NCBI GenBank assembly: GCA_027066695.1
Contig: JAMONE010000241.1
Span: forward strand, 1-5,505
Direction of reading: 5' to 3'
From: Micavibrio sp.
Lineage (GTDB): Bacteria > Pseudomonadota > Alphaproteobacteria > Micavibrionales > Micavibrionaceae
DNA: 5,505 bases
Positions within the stretch are counted from its first letter, which is position 1. The number at the start of each line of letters is the position of its first letter. The notes below the pieces were generated by a model. It searched no databases. It was not told the DNA's origin and worked only from the letters and a program-made list of their open reading frames with translations. The position numbers and the translations under genes were made by a program. Below, one piece after another: positions 1-5,495 of the stretch.

Positions 1-9
1 CTAAACTTA

Positions 10-15
10 AAGAGG
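10..15 (+). promoter_or_regulatory. Ribosome binding site of the M3 peptidase
   Basis: AAGAGG lies 7 nt before the ATG at 23. It is a good Shine-Dalgarno match and fixes the start of the peptidase. The promoter, if the gene has its own, is left of the window. Confidence 0.8.
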
Positions 16-22
16 TTATCGC

Positions 23-2059
23 ATGTCTAACAATCCGCTTCTACAAAAATCAACTCTTCCCAATCAAGCACCGCATTTTGACAAGATCAAGACAGAGCAT
101 TATCTGCCCGCAATAGAGCAAGCGATTATCGATGCTCGCGCCAATATTGAGTGGATAAAGAATAATGAGGAAGCTCCGACATTTGAGAATACATTAGAGG
201 CAATGGAAAATGCATCGGAAAGCCTTGGCACTGCCGCTGGAGTGTTCTACAACCAGCTTTCAGCCATTGGAGGGGATGATCTGCATGAGCTTGCCGCGCA
301 GATAGGGCCTATGAACGCGGAATTTTCCAGCGATGTATCACTGGACGAAACGCTGTTCGCTCGCGTAAAAGCTGTATATGATCTGCGTGATGATCTTGGC
401 TTAACCGCCGAGCAATATACGTTATTAGATGATTCATATCGCGGTTTTGTTCGCAGCGGAGCATTGCTTGATGATGATAAAAAACAACGTTTCCGCGAGA
501 TATCTCAAGAGCTTTCCACGCTTAATCCTGCATTCATGCAAAACACGGTTAAAGCCTCGGAAGAATTTGAGCTTATTATTGAGGATAAGGCCGAGCTTTC
601 AGGCTTGCCGACAAGCGCGATAGATGCAGCCCGCCACGCCGCTGATGATAAAGGATATGATGGGAAATATCTATTCACCCTCGATTATCCAAGCTTCGGC
701 CCTTTTTTGCAATATGCCGATAACAGGGCGCATCGCGAGACTATTTGGTGTGCATTTTCATCGCGTGCATGGCTAGGTGAATTTGATAACTCTGCAAATA
801 TTAAATCCATTATATCACTGCGCAATGAACGCGCAAACCTGCTTGGCTATGCCTCACACGCTGATTATGTGTTGGAAGAGCGCATGGCAAAATCATCCAA
901 AAACGTATTTGAATTTCTTGATAAACTCAAAGCCTCTTATAAACCTGCTGCGGAAAAAGACCTACTCATGCTGCGCGAGTTTGCGCAAAAACAGCATGAT
1001 ATAGACGAATTAAAGCCATGGGATATTGGTTATTATTCCGAGAAATTAAAGCAAAAACTATTCAAATTTACTTCTGAGGACTTCCGTCCATATTATCAAT
1101 TAGATAAAGTTTTAGGTGGATGTTTCAATCATTTCAGTAAGTTATTCGGCCTAAAATTTGTCCAAAGTGATAAATACTCTACTTGGCACAAAGATGTGAA
1201 AGTGTTCGATGTCTTTAATGAAAGCGATGATAGCTTTGTCGGGACGCTCTATGGCGATTTCCACCCGCGCACAGGGAAAAATCAAGGCGCATGGAAAACC
1301 AGCTACCGCGATCAAGGCTTATTTGGCGGTGAAAAGCTGCGCCCTGTCATCTCGATAGTATGCAACTTCACTAAACCCACGCCGAGCAAGCCGTCATTGC
1401 TAACGCATGGCGAGGTCACAACTTTATTTCACGAAATGGGACACGCCGTTCACGCGCTCCTATCCGATGTAACTTACCGATCTCTTGCAGGAACGTCTGT
1501 GTTATGGGATTTTGTCGAGCTACCCTCGCAATTACAGGAAAATTGGTGCTACGAAAAGGAAATGCTCGATAGCTTTGCCGAGCATTACGAAACGGGCGAA
1601 AAGATCCCTGCCGAGCTAATAGAAAAGCTGCGCTCATCTATGCATTTTATGGTTGGATGGACAGGCTTGCGCCAAGTGGGGCTAGCCACGCTCGACATGG
1701 CTTGGCACAGTTGCGATCCCGATAAAATCGAAGATATAGCTGAGTTTGAAGACGCAGCCACCAAAGACACCGCGCTATTTCCGCGCCTTGCTGGCCCTGT
1801 CTCAACAAGCTTTGGGCATATTTTCGCAGGTGGTTATAGCGCAGGATATTACAGCTATAAATGGGCGGAAGTGCTGGACGCAGATGCGTTTGAGCTGTTC
1901 AAAGAGCGCGGGCTTTACGACCAAAAAACCGCGCAAAGCTATAAGGATAATGTGTTATCACGCGGGGGAAGTGAAAAACCAGATGTGCTTTATAAACGCT
2001 TCCGAGGGCGCGATGCCGACCCCGATGCATTGTTAAAGCGTGAGGGGTTGTTGGGTTAA
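23..2059 (+). CDS. M3 family zinc metallopeptidase (oligopeptidase A / Dcp-like)
   Basis: This is a cytoplasmic zinc peptidase of family M3 (thimet oligopeptidase clan), which cleaves short peptides and takes part in peptide turnover. The 678 residues match the usual length of E. coli OpdA/PrlC and Dcp (about 680). The zinc site HEMGH is at residues 470-474 (ligands H470 and H474, catalytic E471). The third ligand is E499 in the family motif DFVELPSQ. The C-terminal substrate-binding segment is H599 followed by GGYSAGYYSYKW (residues 603-614), whose Tyr residues are a family hallmark. There is no signal peptide. The sub-type is ambiguous. VELPSQ..ENWCYE and HYETGE..P resemble OpdA, whereas SLAGTSVLWDF and the N-terminal GVFYNQLSA stretch lean towards Dcp. 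I therefore give no symbol. The ATG at 23 has a good ribosome site. The stop overlaps that of the convergent gene, with no terminator between. Base composition is clearly more GC-rich than the rest of the window. Confidence 0.95.
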   Translation: MSNNPLLQKSTLPNQAPHFDKIKTEHYLPAIEQAIIDARANIEWIKNNEEAPTFENTLEAMENASESLGTAAGVFYNQLSAIGGDDLHELAAQIGPMNAEFSSDVSLDETLFARVKAVYDLRDDLGLTAEQYTLLDDSYRGFVRSGALLDDDKKQRFREISQELSTLNPAFMQNTVKASEEFELIIEDKAELSGLPTSAIDAARHAADDKGYDGKYLFTLDYPSFGPFLQYADNRAHRETIWCAFSSRAWLGEFDNSANIKSIISLRNERANLLGYASHADYVLEERMAKSSKNVFEFLDKLKASYKPAAEKDLLMLREFAQKQHDIDELKPWDIGYYSEKLKQKLFKFTSEDFRPYYQLDKVLGGCFNHFSKLFGLKFVQSDKYSTWHKDVKVFDVFNESDDSFVGTLYGDFHPRTGKNQGAWKTSYRDQGLFGGEKLRPVISIVCNFTKPTPSKPSLLTHGEVTTLFHEMGHAVHALLSDVTYRSLAGTSVLWDFVELPSQLQENWCYEKEMLDSFAEHYETGEKIPAELIEKLRSSMHFMVGWTGLRQVGLATLDMAWHSCDPDKIEDIAEFEDAATKDTALFPRLAGPVSTSFGHIFAGGYSAGYYSYKWAEVLDADAFELFKERGLYDQKTAQSYKDNVLSRGGSEKPDVLYKRFRGRDADPDALLKREGLLG

Positions 2060-2466
2060 GTTTCAGGCTGAGTAGACCATAATGTGTCTAACAAGTGAAG
2101 GTCTTCCTCAGCAGATCTTTGTTTTACCTTAGAAAAAGCTTTATGCGCCTTTTCGTAAGTATCGGAAGAGCTGGAATCAAGCCTTTCAAGAACATTAAGA
2201 GCGTCATTTTTGCTAATCGCACATTTTCTTATAACAGCCATACCAAATTCGATAGAGGCATCCCTAACTTTAGGATCATTATCTTCACTAAGCGTTAGCT
2301 CAAGAGCTTTGATTATATCATCCGCATGTTTATTCTCTAATGATGCTAAATTTGAAAAACCCTTTAACCAAGATACTTTAGTATCGATATTTTCAATATC
2401 AGATAAGTTATCAACTGCTGTAGCAAACGCTATATTAAATTCTTTAGCATTCTTTTTCTTAGGCAT
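2056..2466 (-). CDS. Small helical (HEAT-like) protein of unknown function
   Basis: A 136-residue, soluble, probably all-alpha protein that I do not recognise. The start is the ATG at 2466: GAAGAGG lies 6 nt upstream (2473-2479). A longer in-frame form from the ATG at 2493 has no ribosome site and would begin at or upstream of the transcription start implied by the TATATT box. The N-terminus is lysine-rich (MPKKKNAKEF). Residues 60-80 (D-P-K-V-R-D-A-S-I-E-F...) have the spacing of a HEAT-repeat helix pair, and other helices flank them. There is no signal peptide, membrane helix or cysteine pair. Residues about 54-96 align without gaps to residues about 69-111 of the upstream neighbour, suggesting paralogy. 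It lies 60 nt downstream of that gene on the same strand and may be co-transcribed. The 3' end overlaps the stop of the convergent peptidase. HEAT-like repeats usually mediate protein binding; any function here is speculation. Confidence 0.75.
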   Translation of the reverse strand: MPKKKNAKEFNIAFATAVDNLSDIENIDTKVSWLKGFSNLASLENKHADDIIKALELTLSEDNDPKVRDASIEFGMAVIRKCAISKNDALNVLERLDSSSSDTYEKAHKAFSKVKQRSAEEDLHLLDTLWSTQPET

Positions 2467-2472
2467 GTTATT

Positions 2473-2479
2473 CCTCTTC
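2473..2479 (-). promoter_or_regulatory. Ribosome binding site that fixes the start of the 136-aa protein
   Basis: GAAGAGG on the minus strand is 6 nt before the ATG at 2466. It decides the internal Met over the upstream ATG at 2493, which has no purine-rich site. Confidence 0.75.
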
Positions 2480-2495
2480 ACTATTAACCACATCG

Positions 2496-2501
2496 AATAT
2501 A
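2496..2501 (-). promoter_or_regulatory. Possible -10 box (TATATT) before the 136-aa protein
   Basis: TATATT followed by CG lies 29 nt before the ATG at 2466, exactly as the -10 box of the upstream gene lies 29 nt before its ATG. At the right distance the -35 position reads CATAGT, a poor match. If used, this is a weak or activator-dependent internal promoter; it may instead be a decayed duplicate of the upstream promoter. Confidence 0.4.
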
Positions 2502-2526
2502 GGCTAATTATTAAAACTACTATGTT

Positions 2527-2952
2527 TTACAGTTCTGGCGCGGCCTCTGTGGTTAATACGGAGGCATCTAGCCAGCATTTTAATCTTGTTAGAGCAGCAT
2601 CCACATTAGCGTCATCGCAAACATTGTTAATTATTTCAATCGCATGATCTTCATCAATAGTTTCTGCTCTAACAGCGGCGGCAAGAAATTCATAGCCAGT
2701 TTCACAGAGGTTTTGAGCGTCATCAGTTTTAATAGCAATGCATTTAGCGATAGATTCTTCTACGAAAAAGGATAAATTATCGTCATCAATTAAAGCAACA
2801 TCCCCAGATTCGATTAAGCCCTTAAGATCGCCTTTTTTTGCACTGTAAGATAGATCAGCAAAAGATGGCTGGTTTATTTTAAATCGTCTGTTCAAAGCAT
2901 CTGCGGCTTCATTTTCTTCTTCATTTGCACTAAAAGTGTCTTCTAAGCTCAT
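2527..2952 (-). CDS. Small acidic helical protein of unknown function
   Basis: A 141-residue, strongly acidic, soluble protein with no family I can name. I chose the ATG at 2952, not the in-frame GTG at 2979. GGTGA lies 5 nt before the ATG (2958-2962), and the near-consensus promoter upstream would start transcription around 2975, after the GTG. The N-terminus is Glu/Asp-rich (residues 4-17). Residues 39-111 look helical, with AKKGDLKGLIESGDV resembling the turn of an alpha-solenoid repeat. Cysteines at 71, 83, 112 and 126 are scattered and form no metal-binding pattern. Residues 87-111 (Y-E-F...V) match residues 72-96 of the downstream neighbour at E, F, A, R, I and A, with further conservative positions, so the two are probably tandem paralogs. 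The gene is divergent from the membrane protein at 3058 and likely leads a two-gene transcript. Confidence 0.78.
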   Translation of the reverse strand: MSLEDTFSANEEENEAADALNRRFKINQPSFADLSYSAKKGDLKGLIESGDVALIDDDNLSFFVEESIAKCIAIKTDDAQNLCETGYEFLAAAVRAETIDEDHAIEIINNVCDDANVDAALTRLKCWLDASVLTTEAAPEL

Positions 2953-2957
2953 TTCGA

Positions 2958-2962
2958 TCACC
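2958..2962 (-). promoter_or_regulatory. Ribosome binding site that fixes the start of the 141-aa protein
   Basis: GGTGA on the minus strand lies 5 nt before the ATG at 2952. The alternative upstream GTG at 2979 has no comparable site. Confidence 0.6.
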
Positions 2963-2981
2963 AATATAATTAATTTCACCG

Positions 2982-3010
2982 AATATATGAGATGCTAAAA
3001 CATATGTCAA
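2982..3010 (-). promoter_or_regulatory. Sigma-70-type promoter of the small-protein pair
   Basis: On the minus strand, TTGACA (3010-3005, perfect -35) is followed by a 17-nt spacer and TATATT (2987-2982, 5 of 6 to consensus in the -10). The predicted start is near 2975, giving a leader of about 23 nt that contains the GGTGA ribosome site of the gene starting at 2952. This is the strongest promoter match in the window. Confidence 0.8.
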
Positions 3011-3021
3011 ACTTTTTAGGG

Positions 3022-3050
3022 TTGAAATATAGTGTTTATTCTAATAAATT
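3022..3050 (+). promoter_or_regulatory. Candidate promoter of the membrane protein
   Basis: TTGAAA (3022-3027, 5 of 6), a 17-nt spacer and TAAATT (3045-3050, 4 of 6) point to a start at 3057 or 3058, the first base of the ATG. A perfect TATAAT occurs at 3051-3056 but has no -35 at a workable distance and would start transcription inside the coding region. Confidence 0.45.
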
Positions 3051-3057
3051 TATAATT

Positions 3058-3633
3058 ATGAGCGATAAGGAAATACATTTAGCATCCACTTCTACTACAG
3101 TCGGTAATAAGGTCAAAAAGCGTGGATGGCGTAATTTCTTGATTATAGCTGTAATGTTAATAGCATTTTTCATCAGTCCATTGCCGCGTTTTTTTGTGTC
3201 TAAAATACCAGATAGCATTATTAAATCTGTAATAGCACCAATATATAAAGAGGTAGTTTTAAGCGAAACTGCGCAGCGTCTTAGCGAGCCTAAAAAATAC
3301 GAATACACAAAACCGTTGCCGATTTTAGGGCGTGATACAGGTGTGTGTTTTACTTTTGATCAGGGTAGCATAAGTGATAAAGAGGTGCGCCAAGCCAAGC
3401 AAAATAAGAAAATAGCAGAAATTATTGTGCTTAGCATGCAAAACAAAAAATACATACTTGATAATATTAGTGTTGATAAGGCGAAGAATGCAAAAAATAC
3501 TTATCTAATTTGCCAGAAATTCGGCTTGCGCGATAGTATACTTCCCGAGCAAGTTAGGGCTGTGTATATACGTCCGATAACCCCATTATCGCCCAGCAAG
3601 ATAACATGGGCAACAATGGCGGAGTTTCTTTAA
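3058..3633 (+). CDS. Single-pass membrane protein of unknown function
   Basis: A 191-residue protein that I do not recognise. A polar N-terminus ends in a basic cluster (K18, K20, K21, R22, R25). One hydrophobic helix follows at about residues 27-42 (NFLIIAVMLIAFFISP), then a soluble domain to the end. The positive-inside rule suggests a cytoplasmic N-terminus and an exported domain, anchored as a type II protein. The domain has two cysteines, C97 and C152, which could form a disulfide in the periplasm. There is no cleavage site typical of a signal peptide. In-frame ATGs at 2992 and 3004 would give 22 or 18 extra residues. I prefer 3058 because the earlier ones lie over the opposing promoter, and the best + strand promoter would begin transcription at 3057-3058. 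No Shine-Dalgarno sequence precedes any of the three, so a leaderless start is plausible. The gene is divergent from the small-protein pair and ends in an intrinsic terminator 22 nt downstream. Confidence 0.75.
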   Translation: MSDKEIHLASTSTTVGNKVKKRGWRNFLIIAVMLIAFFISPLPRFFVSKIPDSIIKSVIAPIYKEVVLSETAQRLSEPKKYEYTKPLPILGRDTGVCFTFDQGSISDKEVRQAKQNKKIAEIIVLSMQNKKYILDNISVDKAKNAKNTYLICQKFGLRDSILPEQVRAVYIRPITPLSPSKITWATMAEFL

Positions 3634-3655
3634 TCTCTTTTCGGGTCTAATTCCT

Positions 3656-3676
3656 CGCCCCTTGGGGCGTTTTTTT
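3656..3676 (+). terminator. Rho-independent terminator of the membrane protein gene
   Basis: CGCCCC (3656-3661) and GGGGCG (3664-3669) form a 6-bp GC stem (or 5 bp with a CTTG loop), followed directly by seven T residues (3670-3676). The minus strand has no T-run after the stem, so it acts in one direction. The last T residues are also the first bases of the palindromic element at 3674. Confidence 0.9.
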
Positions 3677-3754
3677 GTCATCCCGAGCTTTTGTCGAGGG
3701 ATCTGAAATTATCATGGATTCCTCCACTCCCAAGAGGTCGGTCGGAATGACAAA
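3674..3754. repeat. 81-bp palindromic element with terminal inverted repeats
   Basis: TTTGTCATCCCGA (3674-3686) matches the reverse complement of TCGGAATGACAAA (3742-3754) at 12 of 13 positions. Inside, CCCGA and TCGAGGG form a smaller imperfect stem. Elements ending in GTCATyCCGa...ATGAC are common dispersed palindromic repeats in bacterial intergenic DNA. Whether this one is multi-copy in its genome cannot be seen from one window. Confidence 0.6.
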
Positions 3755-3763
3755 GTGCTGATA

Positions 3764-3783
3764 CCTCGCTGCTTGCGGCGGGG
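3764..3783. repeat. Hairpin, 9-bp stem
   Basis: CCTCGCTGC (3764-3772) pairs with GCGGCGGGG (3775-3783) across a TT loop, with two G-T wobbles (the actual loop would be slightly larger). Only two T residues follow, so it is a poor terminator. It belongs to the palindrome-rich block running to 3961. Confidence 0.5.
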
Positions 3784-3807
3784 TTCTTCATTCTCCCGAA
3801 AAGTAAC

Positions 3808-3844
3808 TAATATATGCTGAGGATACTTTTTGTAGCATATATTA
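3808..3844. repeat. Perfect 11-bp inverted repeat, 15-nt loop
   Basis: TAATATATGCT (3808-3818) and AGCATATATTA (3834-3844) are exact reverse complements around the loop at 3819-3833, which holds a run of five T residues. GTA flanking triplets extend the symmetry imperfectly. It may be a structured repeat or a site for a DNA-binding protein. Confidence 0.6.
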
Positions 3845-3886
3845 CTACAAAGCGAAGCGAAACACCACAAGCGAGAGGGATGAAAC

Positions 3887-3906
3887 GGGAGAGCGCAGCG
3901 TCTCCC
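3887..3906. repeat. Hairpin GGGAGA / TCTCCC
   Basis: A 6-bp perfect stem (3887-3892 with 3901-3906) around an 8-nt loop. It lies between the two ACACCAC copies described in the next element. Confidence 0.45.
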
Positions 3907-3910
3907 TTTC

Positions 3911-3959
3911 CAAGTGGTGTGAATGGGGAAACCGAAGGTTTTGTAATACACACCACTTG
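3911..3959. repeat. Nested inverted repeat, 11-bp outer and 5-bp inner stem
   Basis: CAAGTGGTGTG (3911-3921) and CACACCACTTG (3949-3959) are exact reverse complements. Within the 27-nt loop, AAACC (3929-3933) and GGTTT (3937-3941) form a second stem around GAA. The outer left arm can also pair with ACACCAC at 3862-3868, giving a competing fold. No coding function is evident. Confidence 0.6.
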
Positions 3960-3961
3960 CG

Positions 3962-4179
3962 TTCAGCTTTAACTAAGCTTGATATTATCTCTTAAGTGTT
4001 AAGTAAGCATAACTTCTTACAATACCAACAAAACTTTTTTGGATTGGCTCCTGTTGTCAGCTTAGTGCAGAACTCATAAGTAAAAACCCACTATTTCCCA
4101 TAAGATACATTATCACACATGTAAATCAGAATAAAATTTCTATATCCTTGCCGTTGTTTTATGGTTGCAATGGAAGGCG
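3962..4179. other. AT-rich stretch without a recognisable gene
   Basis: No open frame here with a ribosome site exceeds about 15 codons. I see no tRNA, no CRISPR-like repetition and no convincing terminator for the minus-strand gene ending at 4180. Minor imperfect dyads (for example AGCTT...AAGCT at 3964-3978) are within chance expectation. Confidence 0.5.
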
Positions 4180-4665
4180 TTATTTATACTTTGCTTGCTT
4201 TTTTAACAAATTAATTCGTTGTATGTCTGAAATCTTATTAAGTTTTAGGGGTACAGTCTCAATAATGTTAGCTTGTTCTTCATCAAGCCTTAGGTAAAAT
4301 CCATCAAATGAAAAATCATCGTTTTGATGTAGATACCAACATCCATAGCTTAGCACGCCTTTATCTGATGGCCAAAAAACAGAAATGAAATTATGCCCAC
4401 ATAGGCGGCCAGAAAATTTCCATTCCCGATGCACTTGATTTTCAGGTATGAATCTTGATATGTCACCCTGAATTAAATCACCTTTGTGTTTCATAAAGAA
4501 TAAATCTTGTTTAATAACCTTTCCGGTTTTATCAAAAATTTTACTTTCCCAATACCCTGTAAAAGCTCCCTTTGATTCTAACTTTTGGGCTGCTAGTTTT
4601 TGAAATAAAAATACACAGATACCACCAACAATACTTGAAATTATTCCAATAATAAGAGATTCCAT
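4180..4665 (-). CDS. Membrane-anchored protein with a beta-rich domain, unknown function
   Basis: A 161-residue protein. A hydrophobic helix occupies residues 4-21 (LIIGIISSIVGGICVFLF), followed by a Lys/Gln-rich linker. Residues 35-132 are rich in aromatics and alternating hydrophobics: FTGYW (35-39), GDLIQGDI (62-69), WKFSGRL (82-88), FISVFWPS (93-100), GCWYLH (108-113) and FDGFYLR (120-126). This looks like a small beta-barrel or lipocalin-like sheet. The tail (142-161) is basic. With few positive charges before the helix and several after it, the barrel is probably cytoplasmic. I know no named family for it. A membrane helix plus a ligand-binding beta-barrel recalls Cap15-type CBASS effectors in outline only; those have two helices and a nucleotide cyclase partner, absent here. 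The ATG is 2 nt after the phosphatase stop, with AAAGG (4675-4679) inside that gene, implying translational coupling. The sequence is AT-rich like its partner. Confidence 0.85.
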   Translation of the reverse strand: MESLIIGIISSIVGGICVFLFQKLAAQKLESKGAFTGYWESKIFDKTGKVIKQDLFFMKHKGDLIQGDISRFIPENQVHREWKFSGRLCGHNFISVFWPSDKGVLSYGCWYLHQNDDFSFDGFYLRLDEEQANIIETVPLKLNKISDIQRINLLKKQAKYK

Positions 4666-4667
4666 TT

Positions 4668-5360
4668 TTAGTTACCTTTGTTCCATATTGTTGTGTTTAT
4701 TAAACTTATAATATCATTAGGGGTAGTTAATAATGCCTTACCTATACTATGTGTCGTGTCATGACCTTTCATCATATAAGCATGCTGAGAGCTTTTGAAT
4801 AGCGGTTTGTCAGATAATGAGTCCCCTATAGAAAACAAAATATTTTTAGATATATTTTGTTTTATTTCTTCTACCGCATTTTTCTTTTGTTCTAATAGCC
4901 CGTAATTTATATCGTACTCTCCAGTAAATATACCTTCTTTATCAGTGGTGAATTTTAAAGATTTTATATAATCGAAGGGAAATTTAATTCTGAATGCGTT
5001 GAGTACGATCTCAGGGGCACCACTAATAATTACAACTTTTAAGTTATTATCTTTTATTAAATCGCATAATTCGTCAACAAAATCGAATACTTTATTATCT
5101 TGTAATACAAAGTCCTTTGTTGCCTCTGTAATTAATGTTGCATTAATACCTTTTATAGCATTAGCCGTAATTGTTGCTGTTTGTTCTACAAGATCTTCAT
5201 ATTCTATTTCTTTATTTTTATAACTCAGAATTAAGCGCTTAAATGCATTACTTGTTTTTGCTGGGATTGTATTATTTTTTTCTAAAAAGATAAGCCAATC
5301 ATATGATGTGTATCCATCACGAAGAGTACCATCCCAATCTACTAATATTATATTATCCAT
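4668..5360 (-). CDS. HAD superfamily hydrolase, subfamily IB (phosphoserine phosphatase-like)
   Basis: A predicted cytoplasmic Mg2+-dependent phosphatase of 230 residues, typical for HAD-IB. Motif I is DWDGT at 8-12 (nucleophile D8, acid/base D10). A helical C1-type cap fits residues about 15-85. Motif II is S113 in VVIISGAP. Motif III is K159 or K160 after the FTGEYDINYG segment, which is characteristic of HAD-IB. Motif IV is GDSLSD at 179-184 (D180, D184). All catalytic residues are present, so it should be active. Its substrate is unknown; SerB-like chemistry on small phosphate monoesters is likely, but the isolated context argues against serine biosynthesis. AAGGTG (5369-5374) lies 8 nt before the ATG. 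It is the first gene of a coupled pair with the membrane beta-domain protein. Codons are markedly AT-rich relative to the M3 peptidase, consistent with horizontal acquisition. An apparent IS end lies 48 nt upstream. Confidence 0.9.
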   Translation of the reverse strand: MDNIILVDWDGTLRDGYTSYDWLIFLEKNNTIPAKTSNAFKRLILSYKNKEIEYEDLVEQTATITANAIKGINATLITEATKDFVLQDNKVFDFVDELCDLIKDNNLKVVIISGAPEIVLNAFRIKFPFDYIKSLKFTTDKEGIFTGEYDINYGLLEQKKNAVEEIKQNISKNILFSIGDSLSDKPLFKSSQHAYMMKGHDTTHSIGKALLTTPNDIISLINTTIWNKGN

Positions 5361-5393
5361 AAAGGGTACACCTTGAACTATTTTAATGTAAAA

Positions 5394-5399
5394 ATTCTA
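5394..5399 (-). promoter_or_regulatory. Possible -10 box (TAGAAT) of the phosphatase unit
   Basis: TAGAAT on the minus strand is 5 of 6 to consensus and 33 nt before the ATG at 5360. The matching -35 position (5417-5422) falls inside the apparent IS end and reads CTAGGG, a poor match. Either the promoter was cut by the insertion or the unit uses another signal. Confidence 0.25.
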
Positions 5400-5476
5400 G
5401 CAAATTATTGATGTGCCCCTAGATTTGTAGACACCTTATTGCTTCGAATTGTGTTGTTGCTCAAAATTTATAGGCG

Positions 5477-5491
5477 ACAACATATTGTTGT
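5477..5491. repeat. 15-bp palindrome before the putative transposase start
   Basis: ACAACATATTGTTGT is a perfect dyad (ACAACA, TAT, TGTTGT). A second partial dyad, GTTGTTGC (5453-5460) with GCGACAAC (5474-5481), overlaps it. The position just before the presumed transposase ATG suggests a hairpin that limits translation, as many IS elements have, or an operator. Confidence 0.35.
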
Positions 5492-5495
5492 TACC

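Noticed and set aside
1416..1770. Two overlapping minus-strand open frames inside the peptidase gene
   Set aside because: They are antisense shadows of the conserved catalytic region, without ribosome sites.
2210..2647. A 145-codon plus-strand open frame spanning both small minus-strand genes
   Set aside because: It has no ribosome site or promoter, and its Ser/Ile/Leu-rich translation is what the reverse complement of acidic helical genes gives. The minus-strand genes have good ribosome sites and a consensus promoter.
2992..3057. A longer N-terminus for the membrane protein (start at 2992 or 3004)
   Set aside because: It would require transcription from beyond the opposing promoter, has no Shine-Dalgarno sequence, and adds residues before an already complete positive-inside helix. 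Not excluded, only less likely.
3712..3951. A 79-codon minus-strand open frame in the palindromic block
   Set aside because: It runs through four inverted repeats and part of the terminal-repeat element, has no ribosome site, and its Arg/Trp/Cys-rich translation is typical of repeat DNA read as protein.
3674..3961. CRISPR array
   Set aside because: The repeated units are inverted and of differing sequence, with no regular direct-repeat and spacer periodicity and no cas gene nearby.
4080..4179. Short minus-strand peptides of 9-15 codons in the AT-rich gap
   Set aside because: No ribosome site and no distinctive composition; such frames occur by chance at this length.
4180..5360. CBASS operon with a Cap15-type effector
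   Set aside because: There is no CD-NTase-like gene in the window, the membrane protein has one helix rather than two, and the enzyme partner is a HAD phosphatase. Only the general membrane-plus-barrel plan is shared.
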